A stretch of DNA of 36,030 nt from positions 1-36,030 of the forward strand of contig NZ_LLXV01000063.1 of NCBI RefSeq assembly GCF_001431665.1, given 5' to 3'. Below are positions 24,341-32,908 of the stretch, one piece after another. Source of the stretch: Stenotrophomonas beteli (GTDB lineage Bacteria > Pseudomonadota > Gammaproteobacteria > Xanthomonadales > Xanthomonadaceae). Position 1 is the stretch's first letter. Every line of letters begins with the position of its first letter. The translations under genes and the position numbers were made by a program. A model generated the notes under the pieces. It was not told where the DNA came from, searched no databases, and worked only from the letters and a program-made list of their open reading frames with translations.

Positions 24341-25645
24341 ATGCGAGTCCTAGTTCTCGGCAGCGGCGTGATCGGCACCACCAGTGCCTGGTACCTGCGA
24401 CAGGCCGGGTTTGAAGTCACGGTCATCGACCGCCAGCCCGGCCCGGCGCTGGAGACCAGCTTCGCCAACGCCGGCCAGCTGTCGTTTGGCTACACCTCGC
24501 CGTGGGCAGCCCCGGGCGTGCCGAAGAAGGCGATCGGCTGGCTGTTCGAGAAGCACGCGCCGCTGGCGATCCGCCCGGGCATGGACCTGGCCCAGTACCG
24601 CTGGCTGTGGCAGATGCTGCGCAACTGCACCCACGAGCGCTATGCGATCAACAAGGCGCGCATGGTGCGCATGTCCGAGTACAGCCGTGACTGCCTGAAC
24701 GAGCTGCGCGCGCAGATCGGCATCGAATTCGAAGGCCGCGACCTGGGCACCACCCAGTTGTTCCGCACCCAGCAGCAGCTGGATGCCTCGGCGCAGGACA
24801 TCGAGATCCTGGCCCAGTACGGCGTGCCGTACGAGGTGCTGGACCGCGCCGGCATCATCCAGGCCGAACCGGCCCTGGCCCATGTCGATGGCCTGGTCGG
24901 CGCGCTGCGCCTGCCGCGTGACCAGACCGGCGACTGCCAGCTGTTCACCCGCCGCCTGGCGCAGCTGTGCGTGGATGCCGGCGTCGAGTTCCGTTTCGAC
25001 CAGGACATCACCGGCCTGGAGTTCGACGGCGACCGCATCACCGGCGTGCGCATCGGCGGCACGCTGGAAACCGCCGACCGCTTCGTGGTCGCGCTCGGCA
25101 GCTACTCGCCGGCGCTGGTCGCGCCGTTGGGCATGCGCCTGCCGGTGTACCCGCTGAAGGGCTACTCGCTGACCCTGCCGATCACCGACCCGGCGATGGC
25201 GCCGACCTCGACCATCCTCGATGAGAGCTACAAGGTGGCGGTGACCCGCTTCGACGACCGCATCCGCGTCGGTGGCATGGCCGAAGTGGCCGGCTTCGAC
25301 CTGTCGTTGTCGCAGCGCCGCCGCGAGACCCTGGAGCTGGTGGTCAGCGACCTCTACCCGAAGGGCGGCGACCTGTCGCGCGCGCAGTTCTGGACCGGCC
25401 TGCGCCCGGCCACGCCGGATGGCACGCCGGTGATCGGCGCCACGCCGTTCCGCAACCTGTACCTCAACACCGGCCACGGCACCCTGGGCTGGACCATGGC
25501 CTGCGGTTCGGGCCGCTACCTGGCCGATCTGATGAGCGCGCGCCAGCCGCAGATCAGCACTGAAGGCCTGGATATCTTCCGCTACGGCCAGTACGGTCAC
25601 GCCCCGCAACATGAGAACCGCACATGCGTCCTGCCCGCGCGCTGA
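24341..25645 (+). CDS. dadA: D-amino acid dehydrogenase small subunit
   Basis: A 434-residue FAD-dependent dehydrogenase that oxidises D-alanine and other D-amino acids to 2-oxo acids, passing electrons to the respiratory chain at the inner membrane. The FAD-binding Rossmann motif is at the N-terminus ([22 protein letters not shown], ending in the acidic VIDR). The DadA signatures [22 protein letters not shown] and the C-terminal [20 protein letters not shown] are present. GGAG precedes the ATG. The alanine racemase gene begins 22 bases before this stop, so the two are translationally coupled: the racemase supplies D-alanine from L-alanine and DadA burns it. Confidence 0.96.
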   Translation: MRVLVLGSGVIGTTSAWYLRQAGFEVTVIDRQPGPALETSFANAGQLSFGYTSPWAAPGVPKKAIGWLFEKHAPLAIRPGMDLAQYRWLWQMLRNCTHERYAINKARMVRMSEYSRDCLNELRAQIGIEFEGRDLGTTQLFRTQQQLDASAQDIEILAQYGVPYEVLDRAGIIQAEPALAHVDGLVGALRLPRDQTGDCQLFTRRLAQLCVDAGVEFRFDQDITGLEFDGDRITGVRIGGTLETADRFVVALGSYSPALVAPLGMRLPVYPLKGYSLTLPITDPAMAPTSTILDESYKVAVTRFDDRIRVGGMAEVAGFDLSLSQRRRETLELVVSDLYPKGGDLSRAQFWTGLRPATPDGTPVIGATPFRNLYLNTGHGTLGWTMACGSGRYLADLMSARQPQISTEGLDIFRYGQYGHAPQHENRTCVLPAR

Positions 25646-26691
25646 TTGATCTGGGCGCCCTGCGCAGCAACTACCGGCTCGCCCGTGAACTGGGTGGTGG
25701 CAAGGCCCTGGCCATCATCAAGGCCGATGCCTACGGGCATGGCGCGGTGCGTTGTGCGCAGGCGCTGGAAGGCGAGGCCGATGGCTTCGGCGTGGCTACC
25801 ATCGAAGAGGCACTGGAGCTGCGCCAGGCCGGCATCCGTGCGCCCATCCTGCTGCTGGAAGGCATTTTCGAACCCAGCGACATGGCGCTGGTGGCCGAGC
25901 ACGATTTCTGGTGTGCGGTCGGTTCGCCGTGGCAGCTGGAAGCGCTGGCCGCATTCGACAGCCCGCGCCCGCTGACGGTATGGCTGAAGCTGGACAGCGG
26001 CATGCACCGCCTTGGCCTGGACGTGGACAGCTTCCGTGCCGCGCATGCACGCCTGTCGACGCTGCCGCAGGTCGAGCGCATCGTGCTGATGACCCACCTG
26101 GCGCGCGCCGATGAGTTGGACAGCGAACGCACCCACGAACAGGCGGCGACCTTCGCGCGTGCCATCGACGGCCTCGAGGGTGAGACCAGTGTGTGCAATT
26201 CGCCGGCGCTGCTGGGCTGGCCGGATGTGCACAGCGACTGGGTGCGCCCGGGCCTGATGCTGTATGGCGCCAACCCGCTGCCGGACAACAGTGCGCTGAC
26301 CGAACGCCTGCGCCCGGTGATGACCATGCAGTCCAAGGTGATTGCCGAGCGCTGGATCGAACCCGGAGAACCGGTCGGCTATGGCGCCCGCTTCGTGTCC
26401 AAGGTGCGCACCCGCGTCGGCGTGGTCGCGCTGGGCTATGCCGACGGTTATCCGCAGTTCGCGCCGAACGGCACGCCGGTGCTGATCGATGGTCAGCCCG
26501 GTGCGCTGATCGGCCGTGTATCGATGGACATGCTGACGGTGGATCTGACCGCACATCCGCAGGCCGCTGTCGGCAGCGTGGTGGAGCTGTGGGGCACTGC
26601 GCCCACCCTGGCCGAACTGGCGCCGCGCTGTGGCGTAAGCGCCTACCAGCTGCCATGCGCGGTCAAGCGCGTGGCGAAAATCTACGTGTAG
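25624..26691 (+). CDS. alr: alanine racemase (catabolic DadX type by context)
   Basis: A 355-residue PLP-dependent fold-type III racemase. PLP binds Lys33 in [11 protein letters not shown]; the second catalytic base is Tyr253 in [19 protein letters not shown] and the active-site Met region are present. It interconverts L- and D-alanine. Overlap with dadA points to the catabolic DadX role, although a second, biosynthetic racemase elsewhere would be needed to be sure. Start ATG 25624 lies inside dadA with family similarity from residue 1. The stop TAG belongs to a GTAG-headed REP hairpin at 26688. Confidence 0.95.
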   Translation: MRPARALIDLGALRSNYRLARELGGGKALAIIKADAYGHGAVRCAQALEGEADGFGVATIEEALELRQAGIRAPILLLEGIFEPSDMALVAEHDFWCAVGSPWQLEALAAFDSPRPLTVWLKLDSGMHRLGLDVDSFRAAHARLSTLPQVERIVLMTHLARADELDSERTHEQAATFARAIDGLEGETSVCNSPALLGWPDVHSDWVRPGLMLYGANPLPDNSALTERLRPVMTMQSKVIAERWIEPGEPVGYGARFVSKVRTRVGVVALGYADGYPQFAPNGTPVLIDGQPGALIGRVSMDMLTVDLTAHPQAAVGSVVELWGTAPTLAELAPRCGVSAYQLPCAVKRVAKIYV

Positions 26692-26768
26692 AGCCGAGCC
26701 GGCGCTCGGCTCTGGTAGCAGCCGACCTTGGCCGGCGCCGTGCAATGCGTGCCGACCAAAGTCGACAC
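26688..26768. repeat. cluster of three REP-like hairpins
   Basis: Unit 1: GTAG (26688-26691) overlapping a 9-bp perfect stem GAGCCGAGC/GCTCGGCTC (26691-26699, 26704-26712). Unit 2: GTAG (26715-26718) and stem GCCGACC/GGCCGGC with one mismatch (26721-26736). Unit 3: GTGCCGAC/GTCGACAC with one mismatch (26749-26768). The cluster fills the convergent gap between alr and the DUF3016 gene. Confidence 0.7.
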
Positions 26769-26780
26769 CGACCGATGGGC

Positions 26781-27347
26781 CTAACGGGCAGCGGTCGCCT
26801 GCGTCGTCAACTGCCGCTTGACCCAGTCATCGATCAGGCGCTTCTCGTAGCGCAGCGGATCGCTGTCGCTCCTCAGCCCGAGGTTGTGCAGGTAGCCGCT
26901 GTCGCTGAGCCTGGCTTCGCCCTCATTGACGATGCGGCCACTGGCATCCTTCAGCGTGTACTGCAGTGTGATGCGCGGCGGGTAGATGTCGCGCATGACC
27001 CGGATATCACTGCCGCGCGGGCCGTGCCAGGGTTCATAGTCACCCGCGCGCTTGATATCGACCAGCGTCACGTCCAGGGTCTGCCCTGGCTGCAGCGGCT
27101 TGGCCGCCGTGTCCTGCACGTAGCTGGCCAGCTGTTGCACCCAGTTGCCGCGTTCGGCCTCGAAGCGGTTGGTGCTCTGGCGGATCTCGGTGAAGGTGGC
27201 CGGATCATCCCACTTCACGCTGACCGGGCCCTTGGCCTGCAGCGCGCGCGGTGCATCCGGGGCGGTCACGGTGCGGGGTGCCGCGTGCGCGCCAGCGGCC
27301 AGAAGGGCGCCTGCCAGCAACAGGGCAGGTGCACGTGCGAGTTTCAT
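26781..27347 (-). CDS. DUF3016 family periplasmic protein
   Basis: A 188-residue exported protein. Residues 1-22 are a signal peptide (ALLLAGALLAAGAHA-A). The mature part matches DUF3016: VSVKWDDPATFTEIRQSTNRFE near the start, then GQTLDVTLVDIKRAGDYEPW and a final LRYEKRLIDDWVKRQL. The family has no known function but is regularly predicted as periplasmic. Start ATG 27347 has GGAG-like sequence (AGGAGACC) upstream. Monocistronic; divergent from the hybrid kinase gene, with a dyad in between. Confidence 0.85.
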   Translation of the reverse strand: MKLARAPALLLAGALLAAGAHAAPRTVTAPDAPRALQAKGPVSVKWDDPATFTEIRQSTNRFEAERGNWVQQLASYVQDTAAKPLQPGQTLDVTLVDIKRAGDYEPWHGPRGSDIRVMRDIYPPRITLQYTLKDASGRIVNEGEARLSDSGYLHNLGLRSDSDPLRYEKRLIDDWVKRQLTTQATAAR

Positions 27348-27383
27348 GACGGTCTCCTGCGTCCCTCAACGGGGCGCGATGTT

Positions 27384-27404
27384 GATCACAGATCGAGTGT
27401 GATC
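27384..27404. promoter_or_regulatory. 7-bp inverted repeat in divergent promoter region
   Basis: GATCACA (27384-27390), seven bases, TGTGATC (27398-27404), between the DUF3016 gene and the hybrid kinase gene. The half-sites are in the opposite order to a CRP/Clp site (TGTGA-N6-TCACA), so it is probably a different regulator site. Confidence 0.35.
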
Positions 27405-27591
27405 CTGCCGCCAGACCGCCGCAATGCCCGATTACGACATGCGCAAGAGCGGTTGCCGCCAATTCATCCTCGTCAAGCATGACTGACGGCGCTTGACGCT
27501 GTGAATACGCCCTTTGGAAGATGCTGTGCCTCCAATCCGGCCTGTCCAGACGCCCTTGTCCACTCTGCCGCCCCTCGTGGAGCGCCCACCG

Positions 27592-29580
27592 ATGATGGTG
27601 CCGGCGCCCGAACCCGACCTGCATCATGGCGTGCTTGAGCGCATCAACGCCGGTTTCTGCGTGATCCAGGTGCTGTTCGAGGGCGAGCGTGCCGTCGACT
27701 ACCGTTTCATCGAAGTCAACGACGCCTTCGAGCGCCATACCGGCCTGAAGGATGCGCGGGGCCAGCGCATGAGCGCGCTGGAACCGAATCACGAGGAAGA
27801 CTGGTTCCGCATCTACGGCGAAGTCGCACGCAGTGGCCGCCCGGCCCAGTTCGAGATGGAAGCGCGCGCGCTGGGCCGCTCGTTCGCGGTCGATGCGGTG
27901 CGTGTGGGCCGGCCTGGCGAGGACAAGGTCGGCATCCTGTTCTTCGACATCACCGCACGCAAGCAGATGGAAGTGGAACTGGGCGAGAGCGAAGCGCGCT
28001 TCAGTGCACTGGCCGACGGCCTGCCGATGCCGGTGTGGGTGCTTGACGAGCGTGGCCATGCCCGCTTCGTCAACAGTGCCTTCAGCGAATTCTTCGGCGG
28101 CGACGAAACGCGCGTGCCGGAGGATGTGTGGCGCGGCCTGGTACATCCCGATGATGCATCGGTGTTCGAGTACGAACTGCAGGAGGCGCTGAAGGCGCAG
28201 CGTTCGATGCATGCGCTGGTGCGTGCACGCCGTGCCGATGGCCAGTGGCGCTGGCTGGAGATGAACGCGCGCCCGCGTTTTTCGCGCATGGGCCGTTTCA
28301 TCGGCCTGGCCGGCAGCAGCCCGGACGTGACCGAACGTCGCGAGATCGAGCTGGCGCGCGAGGAACTGCTGCAGTCCGAGCGCGCAGCGCGCAGTGCCGC
28401 CGAGAACATGGCGCGGTTGAAGGACGAATTCCTGGCCACGCTGTCGCACGAACTGCGCACGCCACTCACCACCATCCTGGGATGGAGTGAACTGCTGCTG
28501 CAGCGCGTGGACAACACCAGCCCGCTGTTCAAGGGCCTGAACGTGATCGCCAACAGCGCCGCGGCGCAGAAGCGCCTGATCTCGGACATGCTCGACCTCA
28601 GCAGCATGCTGCTGGGCAAGGTGCAGCTGGAAGTGGAAGTGCTGGACCTGCGTGACCTGCTGGGTGAAGCCATCGGCGCGCAGGAGCTGGTGGCCGAAGG
28701 CAAGGCGCTGGATGTCACCCTGCAGCTGCCCGGAGAACCTTGCCAGGTGCTGGGCGACGCCACCCGCCTGCAACAGGTGTTCTGGAACCTGCTGTCGAAC
28801 GCGATCAAGTTCACTCCGGCCGAAGGCCGCATCGATCTGCAGCTGCAGTCCGACGGCAGCCACTGGGTGATCACCGTGCGCGACACCGGCGACGGCATCG
28901 CGCCGGAATTCCTCAATCACCTGTTCAGCCGCTTCCGCCAGGCCGATGGCACCACCACCCGCCGCCACGGCGGCCTGGGCCTGGGCCTGGCGATCGTGCA
29001 GCAGCTGGTGGAACTGCATGGCGGCACCGTCACCGCCGCCAGCGAGGGCCATGGCCACGGCGCCACCTTCACCGTGCGCCTGCCCAAGCACCTCCCGGAT
29101 GCCGAACGACGGCCGCTGCGCGAAGTGATCAGCGGGCCGATCCTGGAACCGGTGATCGTCGAGCCCTATCCGTTGCGCGGAATGCACGTGCTGGCGGTGG
29201 AAGACCAGCCGGAAGTGCTGGAATACCTGCGGCGCATGCTGGAAGAGCAGGGGGCCAGCGTATCGGCGGCCAGTTCGGCCGGGGAAGCCCTGGCGCTGCT
29301 GGCCGACACCGGACACCTGCAGTACCACGTGATGCTGACCGACATCGGCATGCCCGGCATGGACGGCTATGGCCTGGTGCGCACGCTGCGCGAGGACATG
29401 GGCGTGGATGCGGCGACCCTGCCGGCGGTGGCGGTCACCGCGCTGGCACGCGCCGATGATCGTCGGCGCGCACTGGCATCGGGTTTCCAGGAACACGTGG
29501 CCAAGCCGTACTCGGTGGCGCAGCTGGTGTCTGCGGTACGCAAGGTGCAGGTGCCGCGCGCCGACAGCGCGCTGCACTGA
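27592..29580 (+). CDS. soluble hybrid sensor histidine kinase (PAS-PAS-HisKA-HATPase-receiver)
   Basis: A 662-residue cytoplasmic hybrid kinase without membrane segments. PAS domains lie at about 12-125 and 130-255, and a coiled-coil-like helix leads to HisKA with His286 in SHELRTPLTTILG. The ATPase domain has NLLSNAIKFT, DTGDGIAPE and GGLGLGLAIV; the C-terminal receiver has Asp584 in MLTDIGMPGMDG and the lysine in VAKPYS. ATG 27592 has GGAG nine bases upstream; TTG 27514 or GTG 27526 would add about 25 Pro-rich residues. No partner regulator is adjacent, so the output path is unknown. The second PAS shows the W-x-R/PD pattern (GLVHPDD) of PAS_3-type sensors. Confidence 0.9.
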   Translation: MMVPAPEPDLHHGVLERINAGFCVIQVLFEGERAVDYRFIEVNDAFERHTGLKDARGQRMSALEPNHEEDWFRIYGEVARSGRPAQFEMEARALGRSFAVDAVRVGRPGEDKVGILFFDITARKQMEVELGESEARFSALADGLPMPVWVLDERGHARFVNSAFSEFFGGDETRVPEDVWRGLVHPDDASVFEYELQEALKAQRSMHALVRARRADGQWRWLEMNARPRFSRMGRFIGLAGSSPDVTERREIELAREELLQSERAARSAAENMARLKDEFLATLSHELRTPLTTILGWSELLLQRVDNTSPLFKGLNVIANSAAAQKRLISDMLDLSSMLLGKVQLEVEVLDLRDLLGEAIGAQELVAEGKALDVTLQLPGEPCQVLGDATRLQQVFWNLLSNAIKFTPAEGRIDLQLQSDGSHWVITVRDTGDGIAPEFLNHLFSRFRQADGTTTRRHGGLGLGLAIVQQLVELHGGTVTAASEGHGHGATFTVRLPKHLPDAERRPLREVISGPILEPVIVEPYPLRGMHVLAVEDQPEVLEYLRRMLEEQGASVSAASSAGEALALLADTGHLQYHVMLTDIGMPGMDGYGLVRTLREDMGVDAATLPAVAVTALARADDRRRALASGFQEHVAKPYSVAQLVSAVRKVQVPRADSALH

Positions 29581-29623
29581 GCATTCACGGCCGATCGGCG
29601 ACCCTGTACGCAGGAGGTCGCCG

Positions 29624-29917
29624 ATGTCCCGTACAGCTCCCCGTATCCATACCGATCCGGCGCAGATCGCGCGCCTGGAAGCCCTGCTGCCGCAGCTGGA
29701 AGGCGAAACGCAGGTGCAGCTGACCCTGCACGATGGCCGCCGCCTGCTCGGCACGGTGGCGGTGAAGCCGACCGTGCAGCAGTACCGTAACGACGCCGGT
29801 GATGAAGGCAGCAACGGCCAGCTGCGCCTGGATGACTACGACACGCCGGTGCAGCAGCACCATGTGTGGCTGGACGAGATCGCCAGCGTCGACCGCCTGC
29901 CACCCAGGGCGCCTTGA
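29624..29917 (+). CDS. DUF3247 family protein (Sm-like fold)
   Basis: A 97-residue protein with a perfect AGGAGG ribosome site six bases before the ATG. It matches DUF3247, a family nearly confined to Xanthomonadaceae; from memory the Xanthomonas campestris member XC5848 was solved as a variant Sm-like fold. Visible features are LEALLPQLEGETQVQLTLHDGRRLLGTVAVKPTVQ and a C-terminal QHHVWLDEIASVDRL, consistent with a small beta barrel. Possible RNA or peptide binding is suggested only by the fold. The gene follows the hybrid kinase by 43 bases, perhaps in one transcript. Confidence 0.85.
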   Translation: MSRTAPRIHTDPAQIARLEALLPQLEGETQVQLTLHDGRRLLGTVAVKPTVQQYRNDAGDEGSNGQLRLDDYDTPVQQHHVWLDEIASVDRLPPRAP

Positions 29918-29946
29918 TCCGACATGGAGCCGGGCCACGCTCGGCT

Positions 29947-29979
29947 GCGCCGTCGCCCGAGCGTGGGCGACGGCGCTAC
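29947..29979 (-). repeat. SMAG/REP element, reversed, 12-bp perfect stem
   Basis: GCGCCGTCGCCC (29947-29958), loop GAGCGT, GGGCGACGGCGC (29965-29976), ending in CTAC (29976-29979), which is GTAG on the minus strand. It sits between convergent genes and probably also ends transcription. Confidence 0.8.
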
Positions 29980-29986
29980 CGATGTG

Positions 29987-30250
29987 TCAATGCTCGAACA
30001 ACGTCGGCGTCGCCTCGAACCGCCGCGCATAGGCACGTTCCTCGGCCACCCGCGCCACCTCGTCATCGGCCAGGTCCGGTGCACCGTACACCGCATAGGC
30101 CACGCTGCCATCGGCGCCATGGCCGACCTGGTGCAGCCGATAGCGCGAGTGGCCACCGCCGGTGTCCTCGGGGTAATGCACGGGCGGATGGCTGCCTTCC
30201 AGGTCCATTTCACTGTTGTCGACCACGCCACCGACGAACAAGGCTCGCAT
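29987..30250 (-). CDS. uncharacterised 87-residue protein
   Basis: A small soluble protein I cannot assign. It begins MRALFVGGVVDNSEMDLEG and contains HYPEDTGGGHSRYRLHQVG and YAVYGAPDLADDEVARVAEERAY. The mix of Gly, His and Tyr with regular charged helices looks like a real folded domain, not a spurious frame. AGGAGA lies six bases before the ATG at 30250, which is strong support. No signal peptide or membrane segment. It is divergent from rsmC and convergent with the DUF3247 gene. Confidence 0.75.
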   Translation of the reverse strand: MRALFVGGVVDNSEMDLEGSHPPVHYPEDTGGGHSRYRLHQVGHGADGSVAYAVYGAPDLADDEVARVAEERAYARRFEATPTLFEH

Positions 30251-30405
30251 GCAGGTTCTCCTGAGGTTCCGGGGGAGCTTCTACCCTGAACGTTTCAATG
30301 TTGCTGGCACATCAAGGGCCCGTTCGGGTTTCGCAAAACCGGCGCCGGGCGGGCCCGGCCAAGCCGGTACAATGGACGGCCCTCACGCTTTAAGTACCCG
30401 CGCCG

Positions 30406-31470
30406 ATGGCCTCCAGCGACGACGCCCCCCTGCAGACCCTGCTCCTGCCGTTCTCCCAAGGCGCCCTGCGCTGGCCGGAGGGCCCGGTGGCCTTCCTGCG
30501 CGCGCGCGATGGCTGGCCGCTGCGCGAAGTGGCCGGCAACCGCGAGCTGCACTGCGAACAGAGCTTTGCCCCGTTCGCGCAGCCGCTGCAGCAGGCCGCC
30601 GGCTGGACCGTCAGCGGCCAGCTGGATGATGTGGCCGGCAAGGGCCGCTACCCGCTGGTGCTGGTGCTGCCGCCGCGTCAGCGCGAAGAAGCGCGGGCGC
30701 TGTTCGCCCGCGCGCTGGCGCTGGTGGCCGACGGCGGCCGTATCGTCGCCTGCCAGTCCAACAATGAAGGCGCGCGCTCGGGCGAGGGCGACCTCAAGCA
30801 GCTCAGCGGGCTCGGCGGCAGCCTGACCAAGAACCATTGCCGGGTGTACTGGACCGCACCGATGCAGGGCCAGCACGACGCCGACCTGGCCAAGCGCTGG
30901 GCGGCACTGGACGCGGTGCGCCCGATCGTCGGCGGGCGCTTCCTCAGCCGCCCGGGCGTGTTCGCCTGGGACCGCATCGACCCGGCGTCGGCGCTGCTGG
31001 CCGAGCATCTGCCGGCCGACCTGGCCGGCCGCGCCGCCGACCTCGGTGCCGGCTACGGCTACCTGTCGCGCGAGCTGCTGGAGCGCTGCCCGAAGATCAC
31101 CGCGCTGGACCTGTACGAGGCCGAGCAGCGTGCCCTGGCCCTGGCCGAACTGAACCTGGCACCGCCGCCGCGCGCGCTGCCGCTGCGCTTCCTGTGGCGC
31201 GACGTCACCGCCGGCATCGAGCCGGGCTACGACGTGATCATCAGCAATCCGCCTTTCCATACGCCGTCGCGGGCCGATCGCCCGGACATCGGCCAGCGCT
31301 TCATCGCCGTGGCCGCGCAGGCGCTGCGCCCGGGCGGGCGCTTGTATGTGGTGGCCAACCGCCACCTGCCGTACGAACACACCCTCAACGACAGCTTCGG
31401 CGCGGTGCGCGTGGTGGCCGAGCGCGACGGCTTCAAGCTGGTCGAGGCGGTGAAGGGGAAGGGCCGATGA
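30406..31470 (+). CDS. rsmC: 16S rRNA (guanine1207-N2)-methyltransferase
   Basis: A 354-residue RsmC-type enzyme that methylates G1207 of 16S rRNA with S-adenosylmethionine. The N-terminal half is the degenerate duplicated methyltransferase domain. The catalytic C-terminal half has the SAM motif AADLGAGYGYLSRELL, the acidic ALDLYEAE and the N2-guanine signature Asn281-Pro-Pro-Phe in ISNPPFHTP. A possible -10 TACAAT lies at 30368-30373. The stop overlaps the rsuA start (ATGA), so the two 16S modification enzymes are translationally coupled. Confidence 0.92.
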   Translation: MASSDDAPLQTLLLPFSQGALRWPEGPVAFLRARDGWPLREVAGNRELHCEQSFAPFAQPLQQAAGWTVSGQLDDVAGKGRYPLVLVLPPRQREEARALFARALALVADGGRIVACQSNNEGARSGEGDLKQLSGLGGSLTKNHCRVYWTAPMQGQHDADLAKRWAALDAVRPIVGGRFLSRPGVFAWDRIDPASALLAEHLPADLAGRAADLGAGYGYLSRELLERCPKITALDLYEAEQRALALAELNLAPPPRALPLRFLWRDVTAGIEPGYDVIISNPPFHTPSRADRPDIGQRFIAVAAQALRPGGRLYVVANRHLPYEHTLNDSFGAVRVVAERDGFKLVEAVKGKGR

Positions 31471-32168
31471 AACTGGTCAAGCACATCGCCAACCTGGGCT
31501 ATGGCAGCCGCAAGCAGGTGCAGTGGATGTTCCGCGAAGGCCGCGTGACCGACGCCGAAGGTGAAGTGCTGTACGCCGATGACCAGGTGCCGCATGAGGC
31601 GATCCGGGTTGATGGTGAGCCGCTCGATCCTCCAGCGGGGCTGTCGATCGCGCTGCACAAGCCGGCCGGCTACACCTGTTCGACCAAGGACACCGGCCGC
31701 CTGATCTACGACCTGCTGCCGCCGCGCTTCCGCGACCGCGACCCGGTGCTGTCCACCGTCGGCCGCCTCGACCGCGACACCAGTGGCCTGTTGCTGCTGA
31801 CCGACGATGGTGGCCTGCTGCACCGGATCATCTCGCCGAAGTCGAAGCTGCCCAAGGTCTATGAAGTCGAATTGGCTGACGACCTGCGCGGTGACGAGGC
31901 GGCCCTGTTCGCCAGCGGCACGCTGATGCTGGAATCAGAGAAGACGCCCTTGTTGCCGGCTGAACTGGAGGTGCTGGACGCGCGCCGCGCGCGCCTGGTG
32001 CTGCACGAAGGCCGCTACCATCAGGTACGCCGCATGTTCGCCGCCACCGGCAACCACGTGCAGGCCCTGCACCGCAGCCGCGTCGGCGGCCTGGACCTGC
32101 GGGGGCTGGACGAAGGGCAGTGGCGGCAGCTCACTTCCACCGACCTGGATACGCTGTTCGCTCCATGA
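31467..32168 (+). CDS. rsuA: 16S rRNA pseudouridine(516) synthase
   Basis: A 233-residue pseudouridine synthase (E. coli RsuA has 231). An S4-like N-terminal domain (MKLVKHIANLGYGSRKQVQWMFREGRV) is followed by the catalytic domain with Asp102 in VGRLDRDTSGLLLLTDDG, the same residue number as the E. coli nucleophile. HEGRYHQVRRMFAATGNHV is the conserved C-terminal element. It isomerises U516 in 16S rRNA. Start and stop overlap neighbours by ATGA on both sides. RluE/RluB-type relatives are possible, but length and S4 head favour RsuA. Confidence 0.9.
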   Translation: MKLVKHIANLGYGSRKQVQWMFREGRVTDAEGEVLYADDQVPHEAIRVDGEPLDPPAGLSIALHKPAGYTCSTKDTGRLIYDLLPPRFRDRDPVLSTVGRLDRDTSGLLLLTDDGGLLHRIISPKSKLPKVYEVELADDLRGDEAALFASGTLMLESEKTPLLPAELEVLDARRARLVLHEGRYHQVRRMFAATGNHVQALHRSRVGGLDLRGLDEGQWRQLTSTDLDTLFAP

Positions 32169-32848
32169 CCGCCATCGCTGCGCTGCCGTTCCTGCCCGCT
32201 GCCGTCATCTTCGACATGGACGGCCTGATGATCGACAGTGAGCGGGTCTCGCTGGCCTGCTGGAGCGAGGCCGCCGCTGCATTCGGGCTGGGCCTGGATG
32301 AGGCGGTGTTCCTGCGCATGGTCGGACTGGGCGACCGCGATTCGCACGCGCTGCTGCGTGCGCAGGGCATCGAGGACAGCGTGATCGAAGCGGTCGCGGC
32401 ACGCTGCCATGACCTGTACGAAGCCCGCACGCAGACCGGCCTGCCGCTGCGGCCGGGCATCCTGGAGCTGCTGGAACTGCTGAAGGCGCATGCGATTCCG
32501 CGCGCGGTGGCGACCACCACGCGGCAACCGCGCGCCAACCGCAAGCTGGCCGCTGCCGGCCTGCTGCCGTACTTCGATGCGGTGATCACCAGTGGCGATG
32601 TGGCGCGGCCGAAGCCGGCGCCGGACATCTACCTGCTGGCTGCGCAGCGGCTGGGCCAGGCCCCGGAACGCTGCCTGGCGCTGGAGGATTCACCGGCCGG
32701 TACGCGCGCCGCCCTGGCGGCCGGGATGACCGTGATCCAGGTGCCGGACCTGGTGCATCCTGACGAAGAACTGCGCGCACTGGGCCACCGCATCGTCGGC
32801 TCGCTGGTGGACGCGCACGCGCTGCTGCTGCCGTTGTTGCCGAGGTAA
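32165..32848 (+). CDS. HAD family hydrolase (beta-phosphoglucomutase-like)
   Basis: A 227-residue haloacid dehalogenase-superfamily phosphatase. Motif I is VIFDMDGLMIDSE (nucleophile Asp17, acid/base Asp19), motif II the TTT of AVATTTRQPR, motif III the Lys of RPKPAPDIYLLAA, motif IV LEDSPAGTRAALAAG. A helical cap of about 60 residues follows motif I, as in the CbbY/PGMB group, so a small sugar phosphate or nucleotide phosphate is the likely substrate. It overlaps rsuA by ATGA and is the last gene of the rsmC-rsuA operon. Confidence 0.9.
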   Translation: MTAIAALPFLPAAVIFDMDGLMIDSERVSLACWSEAAAAFGLGLDEAVFLRMVGLGDRDSHALLRAQGIEDSVIEAVAARCHDLYEARTQTGLPLRPGILELLELLKAHAIPRAVATTTRQPRANRKLAAAGLLPYFDAVITSGDVARPKPAPDIYLLAAQRLGQAPERCLALEDSPAGTRAALAAGMTVIQVPDLVHPDEELRALGHRIVGSLVDAHALLLPLLPR

Positions 32849-32877
32849 CGGTGGGTTCCGATCGTCCCTGATGGTGG

Positions 32878-32898
32878 GTGCCGACCGTGGGTCGGCAC
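32878..32898. terminator. 9-bp perfect hairpin between convergent genes
   Basis: GTGCCGACC (32878-32886), loop GTG, GGTCGGCAC (32890-32898), preceded by GTGG instead of GTAG. Probably a REP-like element acting as terminator between the HAD gene and fabB. Confidence 0.6.
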
Positions 32899-32908
32899 GC
32901 CTGCCCCG

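Noticed and set aside
27384..27404. CRP/Clp binding site
   Set aside because: The half-sites are TCACA then TGTGA, the reverse of the CRP/Clp arrangement.
27205..29814. 869-codon frame antisense to the hybrid kinase
   Set aside because: Same compositional artefact; the sense strand carries the kinase and receiver signatures.
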